This document shows positions 1-8,255 of a stretch of 64,000 nt of DNA, piece after piece (position 1 is the first letter of the stretch; every line of letters starts with the position of its first letter). Source of the DNA: Ruminococcus sp. (GTDB taxonomy: Bacteria > Bacillota_A > Clostridia > Oscillospirales > Ruminococcaceae); the NCBI RefSeq assembly GCF_024684275.1, contig NZ_JAIKXF010000005.1, forward strand, positions 16,972 to 80,971. Direction: 5' to 3'. The notes beneath the pieces were generated by a model that had not been told where the DNA came from, ran no database searches, and saw only the letters and a list, made by a program, of their open reading frames with translations. Both the position numbers and the translations under genes were made by a program.

Positions 1-1
1 G

Positions 2-265
2 ATAAAGGAGGGCGAGATACTTGCTCTCGACAACGGCAAGCTCTCTTTCACCGAGCGCGATATAAACAAGGCTACATATAAGCTTGTAAAGAAGCTGGCA
101 AAGGGCGATGTAAGCTATGTTACCCTTATCCACGGCACAGATGTGCCCGAGGAGGACGCTGAGGAGCTCCAGAAGTTCATTCAGTCAAAGCTCAGCGACA
201 AGATAGAGGTCATGCTTGTAAACGGCGGTCAGCCTGTGTACTACTATATCATTTCTGTTGAGTAA
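2..265 (+). CDS. fakA: FakA/DAK-family fatty acid kinase, C-terminal end (5' truncated)
   Basis: Only the last 87 codons are in the window; the frame is open from base 2 and stops at TAA 263-265. The tail carries the motif GGQPVYYYIISVE, which closes proteins of the YloV/FakA family (DhaL-type kinase that phosphorylates FakB-bound fatty acids for phospholipid synthesis). The preceding stretch (VTLIHGTDVPEEDAEEL) fits the C-terminal receptor-like domain of the same family. In many Firmicutes yloV lies beside recG; here recG lies about 400 bp downstream but on the opposite strand. The kinase domain is outside the window, so the call rests on the C-terminus and on context. Confidence 0.7.
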   Translation: MKEGEILALDNGKLSFTERDINKATYKLVKKLAKGDVSYVTLIHGTDVPEEDAEELQKFIQSKLSDKIEVMLVNGGQPVYYYIISVE

Positions 266-268
266 GTC

Positions 269-297
269 TTGACAAGACGGATATAACGTGGTATAAT
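269..297 (+). promoter_or_regulatory. Promoter of the small antisense RNA
   Basis: TTGACA at 269-274, a 17-bp spacer and TATAAT at 292-297 make a perfect sigma-A promoter directly after the fakA stop. No open reading frame follows before the terminator at 342-378, so it should drive a transcript of about 75 nt starting near 304. Confidence 0.8.
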
Positions 298-307
298 GTA
301 TATAACC

Positions 308-335
308 ACAAAGGATATTGTGTGCATTGTTACAC
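308..335 (+). repeat. Direct repeat copy 1 (antitoxin side)
   Basis: This is a direct repeat of 455-486. It shares ACAAAGGATATT, TGCATTGT and TACAC in the same order, with four bases missing in the centre and one near the end. It lies in the 5' half of the small RNA. Confidence 0.75.
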
Positions 336-341
336 AAAAGC

Positions 342-378
342 GAATCCCCGAGAGCTGCAACTCTCGGGGATTCTTTTT
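342..378. terminator. Bidirectional terminator shared by toxin and antitoxin RNAs
   Basis: A 13-bp perfect stem (342-354 with 361-373, GAATCCCCGAGAG) closes a 6-nt loop and is followed on the plus strand by TTTTT. On the minus strand it is followed by CGCTTTT. It lies 4 bp beyond the toxin stop codon, so it can end both convergent transcripts. Confidence 0.85.
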
Positions 379-381
379 GGG

Positions 382-477
382 CTATTTGTCGGCTTTCTTG
401 CTGCCTAACCACTTGCTCACATAGTCACCAGCTATGCGAGCCGCAACAGCTATTACAAAGGATATTATGTATTGCAT
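382..477 (-). CDS. Small hydrophobic peptide, Fst/Ldr-like type I toxin candidate (31 aa)
   Basis: The ATG at 475-477 follows a strong SD (AAGGAGG, 7-8 nt away) and gives a 31-residue peptide. Residues 2-17 (QYIISFVIAVAARIAG) form one membrane segment, followed by a basic tail YVSKWLGSKKADK. A hydrophobic helix with a short charged tail and about 30 residues is the pattern of membrane-acting type I toxins. The longer frame upstream has no SD and runs through the promoter, so it is rejected. The gene has its own promoter (517-546), an SD-masking 5' hairpin (487-506) and a convergent antisense RNA at its 3' end. I know of no named family member to match it to; the toxin role is inferred from architecture. 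Confidence 0.7.
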   Translation of the reverse strand: MQYIISFVIAVAARIAGDYVSKWLGSKKADK

Positions 478-486
478 TGTATACAC
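455..486 (+). repeat. Direct repeat copy 2 (toxin start region)
   Basis: Second copy of the repeat at 308-335. It spans toxin codons 1-7 and the bases between SD and start codon, as the complement on the minus strand. Confidence 0.75.
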
Positions 487-506
487 CTCCTTCCTGACGG
501 AAGAAG
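487..506 (-). promoter_or_regulatory. 5'-UTR hairpin that masks the toxin ribosome binding site
   Basis: On the minus strand CTTCTTCC pairs with GGAAGGAG across a GTCA loop (8 bp, one G-U), placing most of the AAGGAGG SD in the stem. SD-masking 5' stems are known from Fst-type toxin mRNAs, where they delay translation until the antisense RNA can bind. Confidence 0.6.
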
Positions 507-516
507 CCGACACCTT

Positions 517-546
517 ATTATAACCATATTTTCTCAAAAGCGACAA
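517..546 (-). promoter_or_regulatory. Toxin mRNA promoter
   Basis: On the minus strand TTGTCG (541-546), an 18-bp spacer and TATAAT (517-522). The predicted start near 510 gives a leader of about 33 nt, just enough for the SD-masking hairpin. Confidence 0.7.
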
Positions 547-580
547 GACGTGCTGCAAGAATAAGCTAAATGCAAAACCT

Positions 581-652
581 GCGGACTGCCGAAGGCAGCC
601 CATAAAAAACGGATATTTCAAAAAATTCGGGCGCACACTGTGCGCCCCTACA
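581..652. repeat. Two intergenic palindromes between the toxin locus and recG
   Basis: Bases 581-601 (GGACTGCC/GGCAGCCC hairpin) resemble 32384-32403. Bases 628-652 are a member of the TGTAGGGG palindrome family (GGGCGCACACTGTGCGCCCC core) found at four other sites in this window. The first may act as a weak recG terminator. Confidence 0.55.
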
Positions 653-655
653 AAT

Positions 656-2692
656 CTATCCGATTATATCCTTGCTGAACAGACGCATTACGTCCATTTT
701 CAGCGCTTTATTCTGCGGCTTTTCAAGGAGCGGATCGTCGGCGAGGAGCTCCCTTGCACAGTTCTGGGCGCGGTTCATAAGCTCCATGTTGCAGGCGATG
801 TCAGCTATTTTCAGCGGTGGAAGTCCGTGCTGGGCGCTACCGAAGAAATCTCCCGGACCGCGCATTTTCAGGTCCTCCTCGGATATTCTGAAGCCGTCTG
901 TGGTGGAGGACATTATCTTCATTCGCTTTACGCAGTCCTCGGTTGTGTTGTCTGTTATGAGTATACAGCTGCTCTCAAAGCTGCCTCTGCCTACTCGTCC
1001 GCGGAGCTGATGAAGCTGGGAAAGTCCGAAGCGCTCGGCGTTCTCGATTACCATTACTGCGGCGTTGGGGACATCAACTCCTACCTCGACAACGGTGGTG
1101 CAGATAAGCACCTGTATCTCGCCGTCGCGGAATTTCTCCATGACCTTATCCTTTTCGGCGGCTCTCATCTTTCCGTGGAGCAGAGCTGTAGTATAGCCCT
1201 TCAAATCGCCCTTTGCGGCATTCTCTGCGTAGGTCTTGACCGCAAAGAGCTCACTTTCGCTCTCCTCTATCATGGGGCAGACCACATATGCCTGTCGTCC
1301 CTCGTCAAGGCGCTCCCTTACAAAGCCGAATGCACGGCTGCGGAGCTTGCCTGTTACGGCATAGGTCTTTACGGGCTTTCTGCCCTTCGGAAGCTGAGTT
1401 ATCGCCGATATATCAAGGTCTCCGTAGATGATAAGGGCAAGGGTGCGCGGTATGGGAGTTGCGGACATGACAAGCTTGTGGGGAGCGTCGCCCTTTTCTG
1501 CAAGGGCTGCTCGCTGTGCTACGCCGAAGCGGTGCTGCTCGTCGGTGATTACAAGTCCGAGAGCCTTATACTCCACGTCCTTCTGGATAATGGCGTGTGT
1601 TCCCACGATGACGTCTATATTTCCTGCGGCTATGTCCTCGCGGACAGCCGCTTTTTTCTTTGCGGTCATTGAGCCTGTCAGCAGGCAGACCTTGACGCCG
1701 AAGGGCTCAAGGAAGTCGCTGAGGGTTCGGTAATGCTGTGCCGCAAGTATCTCCGTGGGAGCCATAAGTGCGGACTGTATGCCGTTCTTTGCCGTAAAAT
1801 AGCAGGCTGCCGCAGCAACGGCGGTCTTGCCGCTTCCCACGTCGCCCTGCAAAAGACGGTTCATGGGGACGTCACGGCAGAGGTCGGAAACTATCTCGTC
1901 CACTGCTTTTTTCTGGTCGTCGGTAAGCTCAAAGGGCAGCCCCTCTGTGAAATCCTTAACGCTGACGGCTGAGTCCATTCTGTAGGCAGTATTATTCCGG
2001 CTTCGGGACTTCATCACTGACATACCGAGCTGGAGCTTTAACAGCTCGTCAAAGGCAAGTCTGCACCTTGCAGTCTCGGCGGCAAGCTCGCTCTCGGGGA
2101 AGTGGATATTCTCCAGCGACCACATAAGAGGAGCAAGGTCGTATTTCCGCAGTATCTCATGGGATAAGGTCTCGAAGGGCTCACTGCGCATTATTTCCAG
2201 TGCCTGCCGCATATTGGTACGCACCATTGTCACGGAAAGCCCCTGTGTAAGGTGGTATATGGGCTGTATCAGCACCTGCTCGGACGCCTTGATGTATATG
2301 GGTGAGCTTATTTCCTTGCGGAGGAAATTGCCCGACACCTTGCCGTACATATAGTAGGTCTCGCCCTCTTTCAGCGCCTGAAAATAGTAGACGTTATTGT
2401 AGACCACTATGAGTATATCATCAATGCCGTCTGAGGCGGCGGCTTTGCAGATGACAAGTCCGCCCTTTATGCGCTGGGGAGCCATTTTTCTGAATATGGT
2501 AAGCTTCAGTACATTATAGTCTCCGAGGACAGCCTGTGATACGGGGACATGGGTGCGGAAATCAAGGTAGTCCCTGGGAATATGATATATGAGCTCATAG
2601 GGCGTAGTTACGCCAAGCTTGCGGTACTTTTCGCCGCGCGCCTTTCCTACGCCCTTCAGATATTCTATTTCGCTGAAAAGTGTTGTCGGCAT
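656..2692 (-). CDS. recG: ATP-dependent DNA helicase RecG
   Basis: RecG is a monomeric superfamily 2 translocase that regresses stalled forks and migrates branched DNA. The 678 residues match the usual length. The N-terminal wedge/OB domain opens with EIEYLKGVGKARGEKYRKLG. Walker A GDVGSGKT is at 283-290, the DEQH box (VITDEQHRFG) at about 381-390, SATPIPRTL is motif III, and QLRGRVGRG is motif VI. The SD GAGGG lies 8 nt before the ATG. The gene starts 12 bp after the sensor kinase stop, so it is probably co-transcribed with the two-component system upstream. Confidence 0.97.
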   Translation of the reverse strand: MPTTLFSEIEYLKGVGKARGEKYRKLGVTTPYELIYHIPRDYLDFRTHVPVSQAVLGDYNVLKLTIFRKMAPQRIKGGLVICKAAASDGIDDILIVVYNNVYYFQALKEGETYYMYGKVSGNFLRKEISSPIYIKASEQVLIQPIYHLTQGLSVTMVRTNMRQALEIMRSEPFETLSHEILRKYDLAPLMWSLENIHFPESELAAETARCRLAFDELLKLQLGMSVMKSRSRNNTAYRMDSAVSVKDFTEGLPFELTDDQKKAVDEIVSDLCRDVPMNRLLQGDVGSGKTAVAAAACYFTAKNGIQSALMAPTEILAAQHYRTLSDFLEPFGVKVCLLTGSMTAKKKAAVREDIAAGNIDVIVGTHAIIQKDVEYKALGLVITDEQHRFGVAQRAALAEKGDAPHKLVMSATPIPRTLALIIYGDLDISAITQLPKGRKPVKTYAVTGKLRSRAFGFVRERLDEGRQAYVVCPMIEESESELFAVKTYAENAAKGDLKGYTTALLHGKMRAAEKDKVMEKFRDGEIQVLICTTVVEVGVDVPNAAVMVIENAERFGLSQLHQLRGRVGRGSFESSCILITDNTTEDCVKRMKIMSSTTDGFRISEEDLKMRGPGDFFGSAQHGLPPLKIADIACNMELMNRAQNCARELLADDPLLEKPQNKALKMDVMRLFSKDIIG

Positions 2693-2704
2693 ATTGTTCC
2701 CTCG

Positions 2705-3919
2705 TTACTTTATGAATACAAATTCAAATCTTGAGCCCCTGTCAGGCTCGGAATACACCAGTATATCGCCGCCGTGTGCGCGGACTATCCTCTGGGATAT
2801 GGACATACCAAGTCCTGAGCTGTACATGGACGTGTCACAGGACCTTGACGAAAAACGCTCGAAAAGCCTCGGTATCTCCTCCTGCGGTATGCCTTTGCCG
2901 TTATCCGTGAGAACTATCTTTTTCATTACGGGATCGGCAATGACCTCAGCGGATATTTCAGTACAGCCTGAGTGGTCGGCTGAGTTTTTCAGTATGTTCT
3001 CAACAGCCTCGCACAGCCAGCTCTTGTCGCACTGCATGATGATATTCTCGGGAAGCGCCGTTTTTACGGTGATATTTTTCTTGCGGAGAAGGGGCGATAT
3101 ACGCTTTACGGCAAGCTGACATACTGCGGAGAGGTCGGTTTCCTGCATATCGTACTCGACAGCGTCGGCTTCAAGCTTTGCATACTTTATAGCCTCTATT
3201 ACAAGGCGCTCCATGCCGTCAAGATTGAGCTGTATCTCGTCAGAGAGCTTTTCGCGGCGCTCCTCTGACAGGTCGCCAAGCTCCGTCAGCATATCGGTGT
3301 TAAGACGGACTACCGCAAGGGAGGTCTTTATCTGGTGAGAAAGGTCGGTGAGAAAAACGCGGAGATAGCGCTGCTCGCTGCTGAGGCTGAATTTTATGTT
3401 GTTGAGACTGTTGACCAGCGTTTCTACGGCGTCGGATATTCTGTGAACTGAGCCTAAGTCCTCACCGTAAAGATTTATGACCGCATTCTCGGAGCTGTCT
3501 GCGGCTTTTATACACTCAAGGCGTAGCGCCTCCAAATCACGGTATATAGCCATAAGCTCGTGGAGAGAAATAAAGTACCATATGGCAGATATAAGGTTGA
3601 GAAGTCCGGATATCGTGTAGAATATCAGCCTGCGGACGCGGCTGTAGCTTTTCATCATACGGGGAGTGATATTCCTGTCGATACTGTATTTTTTCAGCCG
3701 CTGCTCTCCTGCGGCTATGTGCTCGTCATCGGGAAAGTCGGTTATCTTTCCGCCGCCTGCAACCGAAAGCTCAGAGCGTATCTGCTCATTTACTATGGCG
3801 TCGGCGCACCTGCCCGATACAAAAAAGGCAATGCAGGCTGAGAGCATTATCAGAAAAAGAAATATAAGCAGCAGCTTTTTGGGAGCGCAGTTATTTATGA
3901 ATCGGTCTGTTCTGTCCAT
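2705..3919 (-). CDS. Two-component sensor histidine kinase
   Basis: A 404-residue membrane kinase with transmembrane segments at about 15-36 and 98-118 around a roughly 60-residue outer loop. The H-box is TDLSHQIKTSLAVVR with phospho-His near residue 195. The N-box is ENILKNSADHS, the G1 box DNGKGIPQEEI, and the G2 region GLGMSIS. The H-box has Ser where most kinases have Pro (HxxKTP), a tolerable change. It overlaps the response regulator stop by 25 bp and is followed by recG after 12 bp. The short outer loop suggests sensing at or within the membrane; the signal is unknown. Confidence 0.92.
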   Translation of the reverse strand: MDRTDRFINNCAPKKLLLIFLFLIMLSACIAFFVSGRCADAIVNEQIRSELSVAGGGKITDFPDDEHIAAGEQRLKKYSIDRNITPRMMKSYSRVRRLIFYTISGLLNLISAIWYFISLHELMAIYRDLEALRLECIKAADSSENAVINLYGEDLGSVHRISDAVETLVNSLNNIKFSLSSEQRYLRVFLTDLSHQIKTSLAVVRLNTDMLTELGDLSEERREKLSDEIQLNLDGMERLVIEAIKYAKLEADAVEYDMQETDLSAVCQLAVKRISPLLRKKNITVKTALPENIIMQCDKSWLCEAVENILKNSADHSGCTEISAEVIADPVMKKIVLTDNGKGIPQEEIPRLFERFSSRSCDTSMYSSGLGMSISQRIVRAHGGDILVYSEPDRGSRFEFVFIK

Positions 3920-4503
3920 TTATAGCCCATTCCTCTCTTGGTGACTATGCTGCCGCAGTTGTTCGCTTTGCTTAGCTTTTCGCGGAGTCGACTGATATTC
4001 ACCGAAAGGGTATTGTCGTTTACAAATTCGCCCTTTGAGTCCCACAGATAGGCAAGTATCTGCTCACGGGTGAGGTAGCGTCCGCGATTGAGCATAAGGT
4101 AGCTCAGCAGCTTCTGCTCTAAGGCGGTGAGTTCTATTTCGGGGACCTCGGGTATGCGGCGGAGGTTTGCGCGGATACGTGAAAAGAGCTCGCGCAGGCG
4201 GAATGGCTTGGTGATGTAGTCGTCGCCGCCGCTGTCAAGTCCGCGGACGATGTCGGCTTCATCATCGCAGGAGGTCAGGAATATGACAGGAGTCTCCATA
4301 GTCCTGCGGAGCCGCCTGCAAAGGTCTACGCCGCTGCCGTCGGGCAGCATTACATCAAGTATCATCAGGTCAGCCTCGGGAGCTGCGGCTTCTGCCGCGG
4401 CGGCAGTACGTACAGCTGTGACGCTGTAGCCCTCGCTTTCAAGGGACAGCTTTATATTGGCGTTTAGTGTTTCGTCGTCCTCTACAAGAAGTATCTTATT
4501 CAT
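3895..4503 (-). CDS. OmpR/PhoB-family response regulator
   Basis: A 202-residue regulator: receiver domain with acidic pocket VEDDE, phosphoacceptor Asp50 in LMILDVMLPDG and the KPF lysine (DDYITKPF), then a winged helix (LSVNISRLREKL, TKRGMGYKW). The start is ATG 4501-4503, preceded by GGGGTG at 6 nt. A longer frame upstream runs into an intergenic repeat and has no SD. It is the first gene of the regulator-kinase-recG unit. Confidence 0.93.
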   Translation of the reverse strand: MNKILLVEDDETLNANIKLSLESEGYSVTAVRTAAAAEAAAPEADLMILDVMLPDGSGVDLCRRLRRTMETPVIFLTSCDDEADIVRGLDSGGDDYITKPFRLRELFSRIRANLRRIPEVPEIELTALEQKLLSYLMLNRGRYLTREQILAYLWDSKGEFVNDNTLSVNISRLREKLSKANNCGSIVTKRGMGYKWTEQTDS

Positions 4504-4600
4504 AGTTTCACCCCATTGGCTGTTTATTAGTGTTGTTATAATTCTATCATATATTTTGCGAAAAATCAAGGCGGCGGAGTTATCAGTGATTAGTGCATAG

Positions 4601-4670
4601 TGTAGGGGCGAACAGTGTTCGCCCGAAAATAGCCGTTTATACCAACGGGCGCACAATGTGCGCCCCTACA
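4601..4670. repeat. Pair of inverted TGTAGGGG palindromes
   Basis: 4601-4625 and 4646-4670 are two members of the palindromic family facing each other: TGTAGGGGCGAACAGTGTTC continuing to CGCCCG, then CGGGCGCACAATGTGC continuing to CCCCTACA. About 20 bp separate them. The layout recalls BIME/REP pairs. Confidence 0.7.
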
Positions 4671-4700
4671 TATATATCGTTCATGGATCAATTCCAAATT

Positions 4701-4725
4701 AAAACAGCCGCCCGTGCGGGCGGCT
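4701..4725 (-). terminator. Terminator of the ABC/DUF4340 operon end
   Basis: On the minus strand CAGCCGCCCG pairs with CGGGCGGCTG (10 bp, 4705-4725), then TTTTAATTT. It lies just beyond the stop of the 94-aa gene. Confidence 0.8.
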
Positions 4726-4731
4726 GCTCTC

Positions 4732-5016
4732 TTAGCTTTTCAGTGCCTTTTCAAGCCATACATTTGCGAAATCAAGTGCTTCGTAAAGTCCGCACTCGCG
4801 CTCTGCATTCTTGACAAATGCCTTCAGGGGGTTGGGCTCGTTTGTGTCCATCTGAACTATCCTTACCTTTGAGGTGACCTGCTCGCCGTTTTCCTCCTTA
4901 GTTTCAAGGATCGTAATATATATAACATACGGATCCTGCATATATCCATAGTATATATCCTTGCCGTTCTTTACCAGCGGATAGCCCTTATAAGTGTTGA
5001 ATCTCTCGCTCATCAT
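4732..5016 (-). CDS. Conserved-looking hypothetical protein (94 aa)
   Basis: A soluble, acidic 94-residue protein without signal peptide or membrane segment. Two adjacent ATGs (5011-5016) follow the SD AAGGAGG; the second has the better spacing (7 nt). It contains GYPLVKNGKDIYYGYMQDPYV and a C-terminal amphipathic helix (AFVKNAERECGLYEALDFANVWLEKAL). It sits 48 bp after the DUF4340 gene with no strong terminator between, and the terminator at 4701-4725 follows it, so it is probably the last gene of that operon. I do not recognise a family. Confidence 0.75.
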   Translation of the reverse strand: MMSERFNTYKGYPLVKNGKDIYYGYMQDPYVIYITILETKEENGEQVTSKVRIVQMDTNEPNPLKAFVKNAERECGLYEALDFANVWLEKALKS

Positions 5017-5064
5017 AATACCTCCTTATATTCCTGTCATGCTTATGGCAAAAGCCTGAGGCTC

Positions 5065-6600
5065 TTACCATGTTGTGATGTAATCCTCTCCTGTGCTTAT
5101 GCGCCTGATGTTCTCCTTGAGGGTGTCCACATAAGACTTTGTGCAGTAATACTTGCTCTTGCCGTCTATAACTATCAGTGAACGCATGAACGTATCCTCA
5201 TAGAAGTCGTACTTCATAGTCTTGCCCAGCTGCTCGTCCTTGATAGTTATAGATACCTCCGGCTCGCCCTCGGGTACGGGAGCGTCAAGTGCAAATTCCT
5301 CGCCGTTTGCGCTTACAAGGAATGAATAGAACAGTCTGTAGCGCTCTGCGTCGAACTCCTTACCGTCCTTTGTGACCTTGAAGTCCTCAGACTTGGGGCT
5401 CTCGGGAGGATTATCCTTGTCCTTCGGCTCTATGCTGAATTCTGCACTCTCACCGCCGCCGCTTATGCTGAGGTCGGTAATGTTCCATACGTATGAAGCT
5501 ATGATCATTCTTGAGCATATATCGTTGGGAGTAACTGTCAGCCACTTTGCGCTGCTCTCTTCGATGATGTATATCACCTTTCCGCCCTCAAGCATACAAT
5601 ATGCGCACTTTTTTGCATTCTCATCAGCGAATACCTTGCTGAGAAGAAGCACATGGCTGTTTCCGTCGTCGCAGTCCATAGTGACCTTGCAGAACGGCTT
5701 GTCAAGCCCTGCCTCGGCAATATCTGCCTCTGTACAGTGGAGAGCCTGAATATCCGAGGCGTAAAGTCCGAACATTCCCGATATGACATCGGTAGCCTTT
5801 TCCACTGTGAGATAGCTTTCTGTAGGCTCTATGAGCTTGTGGGGCGACGAAGTGCCGCCTGCGTGGGCGTCTGCCTTATCTTTGTCATACTTGATGAAAA
5901 TATCATAGTCGATGTCCTCACGCTCTATCCTGAGGCTTTCTACGTTTGGCATTTCATCTTCTGAGGGCTTTGCAAGAATGGTCTTTTCTATAAAATCCTT
6001 GCTGCTGTTTTTGTAGTTTGCGACAGTTGAGGTGTTTACCGTGTAAACGTCATTGCGTCCGTCATCTACCATTAAGTAGGTGATGTCGCTTGACGGAGCT
6101 GCATCGCCTACGAGGAACTTTACCTTAGTTCCTGATTCATAGGTGAGCTCTACCTCAGCTGACGGAGAAGCAAGTCCGTACTTGGCAAGGTCTGTGCAGC
6201 CCTCAGCCACAAGTGACTGAGCCTGCATACCGTTTGCGTTGTTTGCAAGAGTACCTACCATTGCGGTATTGACATCAAGGTCTGTATAGCCGTCAAGAGT
6301 ATAGGTCGCTCCTGTATTTTTTTCCTTGTCGGGACCGCTCTTCATTATCACATTGAGCTCGCCGCTGCTGTTCTTTACAGCAACGCTCTTTACTGTGGCA
6401 GACTCGTCACTATCGCTGACAAGGACCGTTCCCTGTCCCCTTGCCTCTGTGGCAAGAAGCGCAGGCGCAGATGAAGAGCTGTCGCCGCCTTTGTGACCTT
6501 CTGTTTCGCTTGGGGTAAGCTTCATATAGGCGAATCCGCCGCCCAGCATAGCTGCAAGCACAGCGCTGAGCGCGATAATGCCCTTAGCTTGTTTTTTCAT
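5065..6600 (-). CDS. DUF4340 domain protein of a GldG-type ABC system
   Basis: A 511-residue protein with one N-terminal membrane anchor (residues 7-25, GIIALSAVLAAMLGGGFAYM), a short Ser-rich linker and a large outer domain. The repeated modules (YTLDGYTDLDVNTAMVGTL, LAKYGLASPSAEVELTY, GDAAPSSDITYLMVDDG) are the pattern of DUF4340. Such proteins travel with GldF/GldG-like ABC exporters. Its ATG overlaps the upstream GldG stop by 4 bp (ATGA), indicating translational coupling. The protein presumably sits on the outer face of the membrane beside the transporter; its substrate is unknown. Confidence 0.85.
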   Translation of the reverse strand: MKKQAKGIIALSAVLAAMLGGGFAYMKLTPSETEGHKGGDSSSSAPALLATEARGQGTVLVSDSDESATVKSVAVKNSSGELNVIMKSGPDKEKNTGATYTLDGYTDLDVNTAMVGTLANNANGMQAQSLVAEGCTDLAKYGLASPSAEVELTYESGTKVKFLVGDAAPSSDITYLMVDDGRNDVYTVNTSTVANYKNSSKDFIEKTILAKPSEDEMPNVESLRIEREDIDYDIFIKYDKDKADAHAGGTSSPHKLIEPTESYLTVEKATDVISGMFGLYASDIQALHCTEADIAEAGLDKPFCKVTMDCDDGNSHVLLLSKVFADENAKKCAYCMLEGGKVIYIIEESSAKWLTVTPNDICSRMIIASYVWNITDLSISGGGESAEFSIEPKDKDNPPESPKSEDFKVTKDGKEFDAERYRLFYSFLVSANGEEFALDAPVPEGEPEVSITIKDEQLGKTMKYDFYEDTFMRSLIVIDGKSKYYCTKSYVDTLKENIRRISTGEDYITTW

Positions 6601-8228
6601 TTATTTCTTCTCCTTAACAGTACCATTACACCTATTGCAGCGATAATGAAAGGTATTACCCATACTACTATTATCTGAATAACCTTTGCCTGCTTGGTGG
6701 AAGGTGATATAGCTGAATACTGAAGCGACTTTTCAAGGATAACTGCGCCGCTTTTCTTGCCTGTCAGCTGATTCAGAGCGCTGATGATAACATTTGCGTT
6801 GTTATAGGTCGTATTCTTCAGTATTACGCTGCTTTCCAGCATATATGGGCTTCCCAGAACAAGAACGCTGCTGGTGTATACATTGAAGTCCTCAGATGTC
6901 TGCTTCTGTGAGAGCATTGCTGCTGTTCTTGCGCCCTCTTCGCCGACCTCTGCATTCTTGTCTGTGATGCTTACGGTATATGCTTCGTCATAGGAGCTGA
7001 TAATGCTCTTTACGATGTTTCCGTTGTTCTTGGATAACTCTGTGAGTGCTCTTGTATACGGAGATACGATAGGAAGCTTGTCATTGGGGAGCTTGCCTAC
7101 TGCCTCGGTGTCGCTTACCTTGAGCAGGATATTGGATTCGATGCCAACATTGTTTTGGGCATCACCCATTATCTCATTCTCGACCTTGATGTTCCAGTCT
7201 GCGAGGAATGCCTCGATATTAGGAAGATTGGTCTTTGAAACATCGGGAACATAGATAACGTTTCTGTCGTACTTTCCGCCGTTATAGAGGAAGTCGCTGA
7301 GCTTCTTGATAACGTCCTCGGAGAAGTCTACTGACGGAGCGAAAATAACTGCCATGTCGTAGTCCTCGGGCTTCAGCTCGTCTGAGGCAATGTCGATATC
7401 TGTGCAGTCATAGCCGTTCTTTGCAAGGAGCTCGTTTTCAAAGGTCTGTGCAGCAGAACCATAGGACTGTGCGTCAAACATCGAAGCACCGTTCATTGTT
7501 GCTGCAAAGGCTGTTCTTACGGGGTGAGCATCACATACATTGTTGATAGCTGATGTGATAGTGCTCTCGCCTGAGAACTTGAACTTGTACTCGCCTGTGG
7601 TCTGAGCTAAATACTGGTCGGGAGCTATCATATTCATAACATCTGTGCTGCTGATAACTCTTACTCTTTCGCCTGTGGCAACGATAATGCTGCCGCGCTC
7701 AATATCGCCGTTGTAGTACTTCTTGTACTTATTGATGATGTCGGGATCAACGTCCATATCAACGTATTTTACGTTAATGCTGCCCTTGCCCTGCTTTGCG
7801 TATACGGAATACTTGTCAAGGAGCTCCGGAATAAGCTCAAATGGCACCTCATAGCCTGTCTGACCGCGCCAGTAGCTCGAAAGTGCATCGAAATAATCTC
7901 TCTTTGCAGTAACTGTTATATCAACGTCCTTTTCGATATTCTTAACTGCATCGACAGACTCTGCGCTGAGCTCGTATCTGTCATCGGGAGTAAGGTCTAT
8001 CTTGATAGGTGAACGCTTTCCGATAACAGTCACCATGATATTCATAACTACCACGATAGCTACGACGAGGGCTATGGCAATGTAGAACATAGAGCCGTAC
8101 TTCAGCTTCTTTCTGAAGCCTGAGGCAGGTTTTTCCTCCTTCTCAGTCTTCTCCTCTATGGTCACAAGCTCATCGGGAGCCTTGCTGTTTGTCAGGTCTT
8201 TATTCTTGTCTAATTCTTTTTTACTCAT
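6597..8228 (-). CDS. GldG-like auxiliary protein of ABC exporter
   Basis: About 543 residues: a charged cytoplasmic N-terminus (KKELDKNKDLTNSK), a membrane helix near residues 48-70, a long outer domain, and a C-terminal helix (VIQIIVVWVIPFIIAAIGVMVL) followed by RRRNK. The outer part contains LTPDDRYELSAESVDAVKNI and the ThuA/GATase-like stretch of GldG proteins (NGASMFDAQSYGSAAQTFE, DYDMAVIFAPSVDFSEDVI). I chose ATG 8226-8228; an in-frame TTG at 8235-8237 lies only 2 nt from the SD. It is third in the operon after ATPase and permease. Confidence 0.85.
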   Translation of the reverse strand: MSKKELDKNKDLTNSKAPDELVTIEEKTEKEEKPASGFRKKLKYGSMFYIAIALVVAIVVVMNIMVTVIGKRSPIKIDLTPDDRYELSAESVDAVKNIEKDVDITVTAKRDYFDALSSYWRGQTGYEVPFELIPELLDKYSVYAKQGKGSINVKYVDMDVDPDIINKYKKYYNGDIERGSIIVATGERVRVISSTDVMNMIAPDQYLAQTTGEYKFKFSGESTITSAINNVCDAHPVRTAFAATMNGASMFDAQSYGSAAQTFENELLAKNGYDCTDIDIASDELKPEDYDMAVIFAPSVDFSEDVIKKLSDFLYNGGKYDRNVIYVPDVSKTNLPNIEAFLADWNIKVENEIMGDAQNNVGIESNILLKVSDTEAVGKLPNDKLPIVSPYTRALTELSKNNGNIVKSIISSYDEAYTVSITDKNAEVGEEGARTAAMLSQKQTSEDFNVYTSSVLVLGSPYMLESSVILKNTTYNNANVIISALNQLTGKKSGAVILEKSLQYSAISPSTKQAKVIQIIVVWVIPFIIAAIGVMVLLRRRNK

Positions 8229-8255
8229 CTGTATCAAAACCTTCCTTTCTGATGA

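Larger units (their letters stand above)
304..378 (+). ncRNA. Candidate antitoxin RNA of a par/Fst-like type I toxin-antitoxin locus
   Basis: A transcript from the promoter at 269-297 to the hairpin at 342-378 would be about 75 nt and has no credible ORF. Bases 308-335 repeat, with small gaps, bases 455-486 of the same strand (12 identical bases ACAAAGGATATT, then TGCATTGT, then TACAC). The second copy is the complement of the start region of the toxin-like mRNA on the minus strand, so this RNA could base-pair over the toxin start codon. It also shares its terminator with that mRNA. This matches the RNAII/RNAI layout of the enterococcal par locus. The antisense role is inferred; repeat, promoter and terminator are seen directly. 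Confidence 0.65.

Noticed and set aside
827..1672. Long open frame on the plus strand opposite recG
   Set aside because: It is the complement of recG, which has all helicase motifs; the plus frame has no SD and an odd composition.
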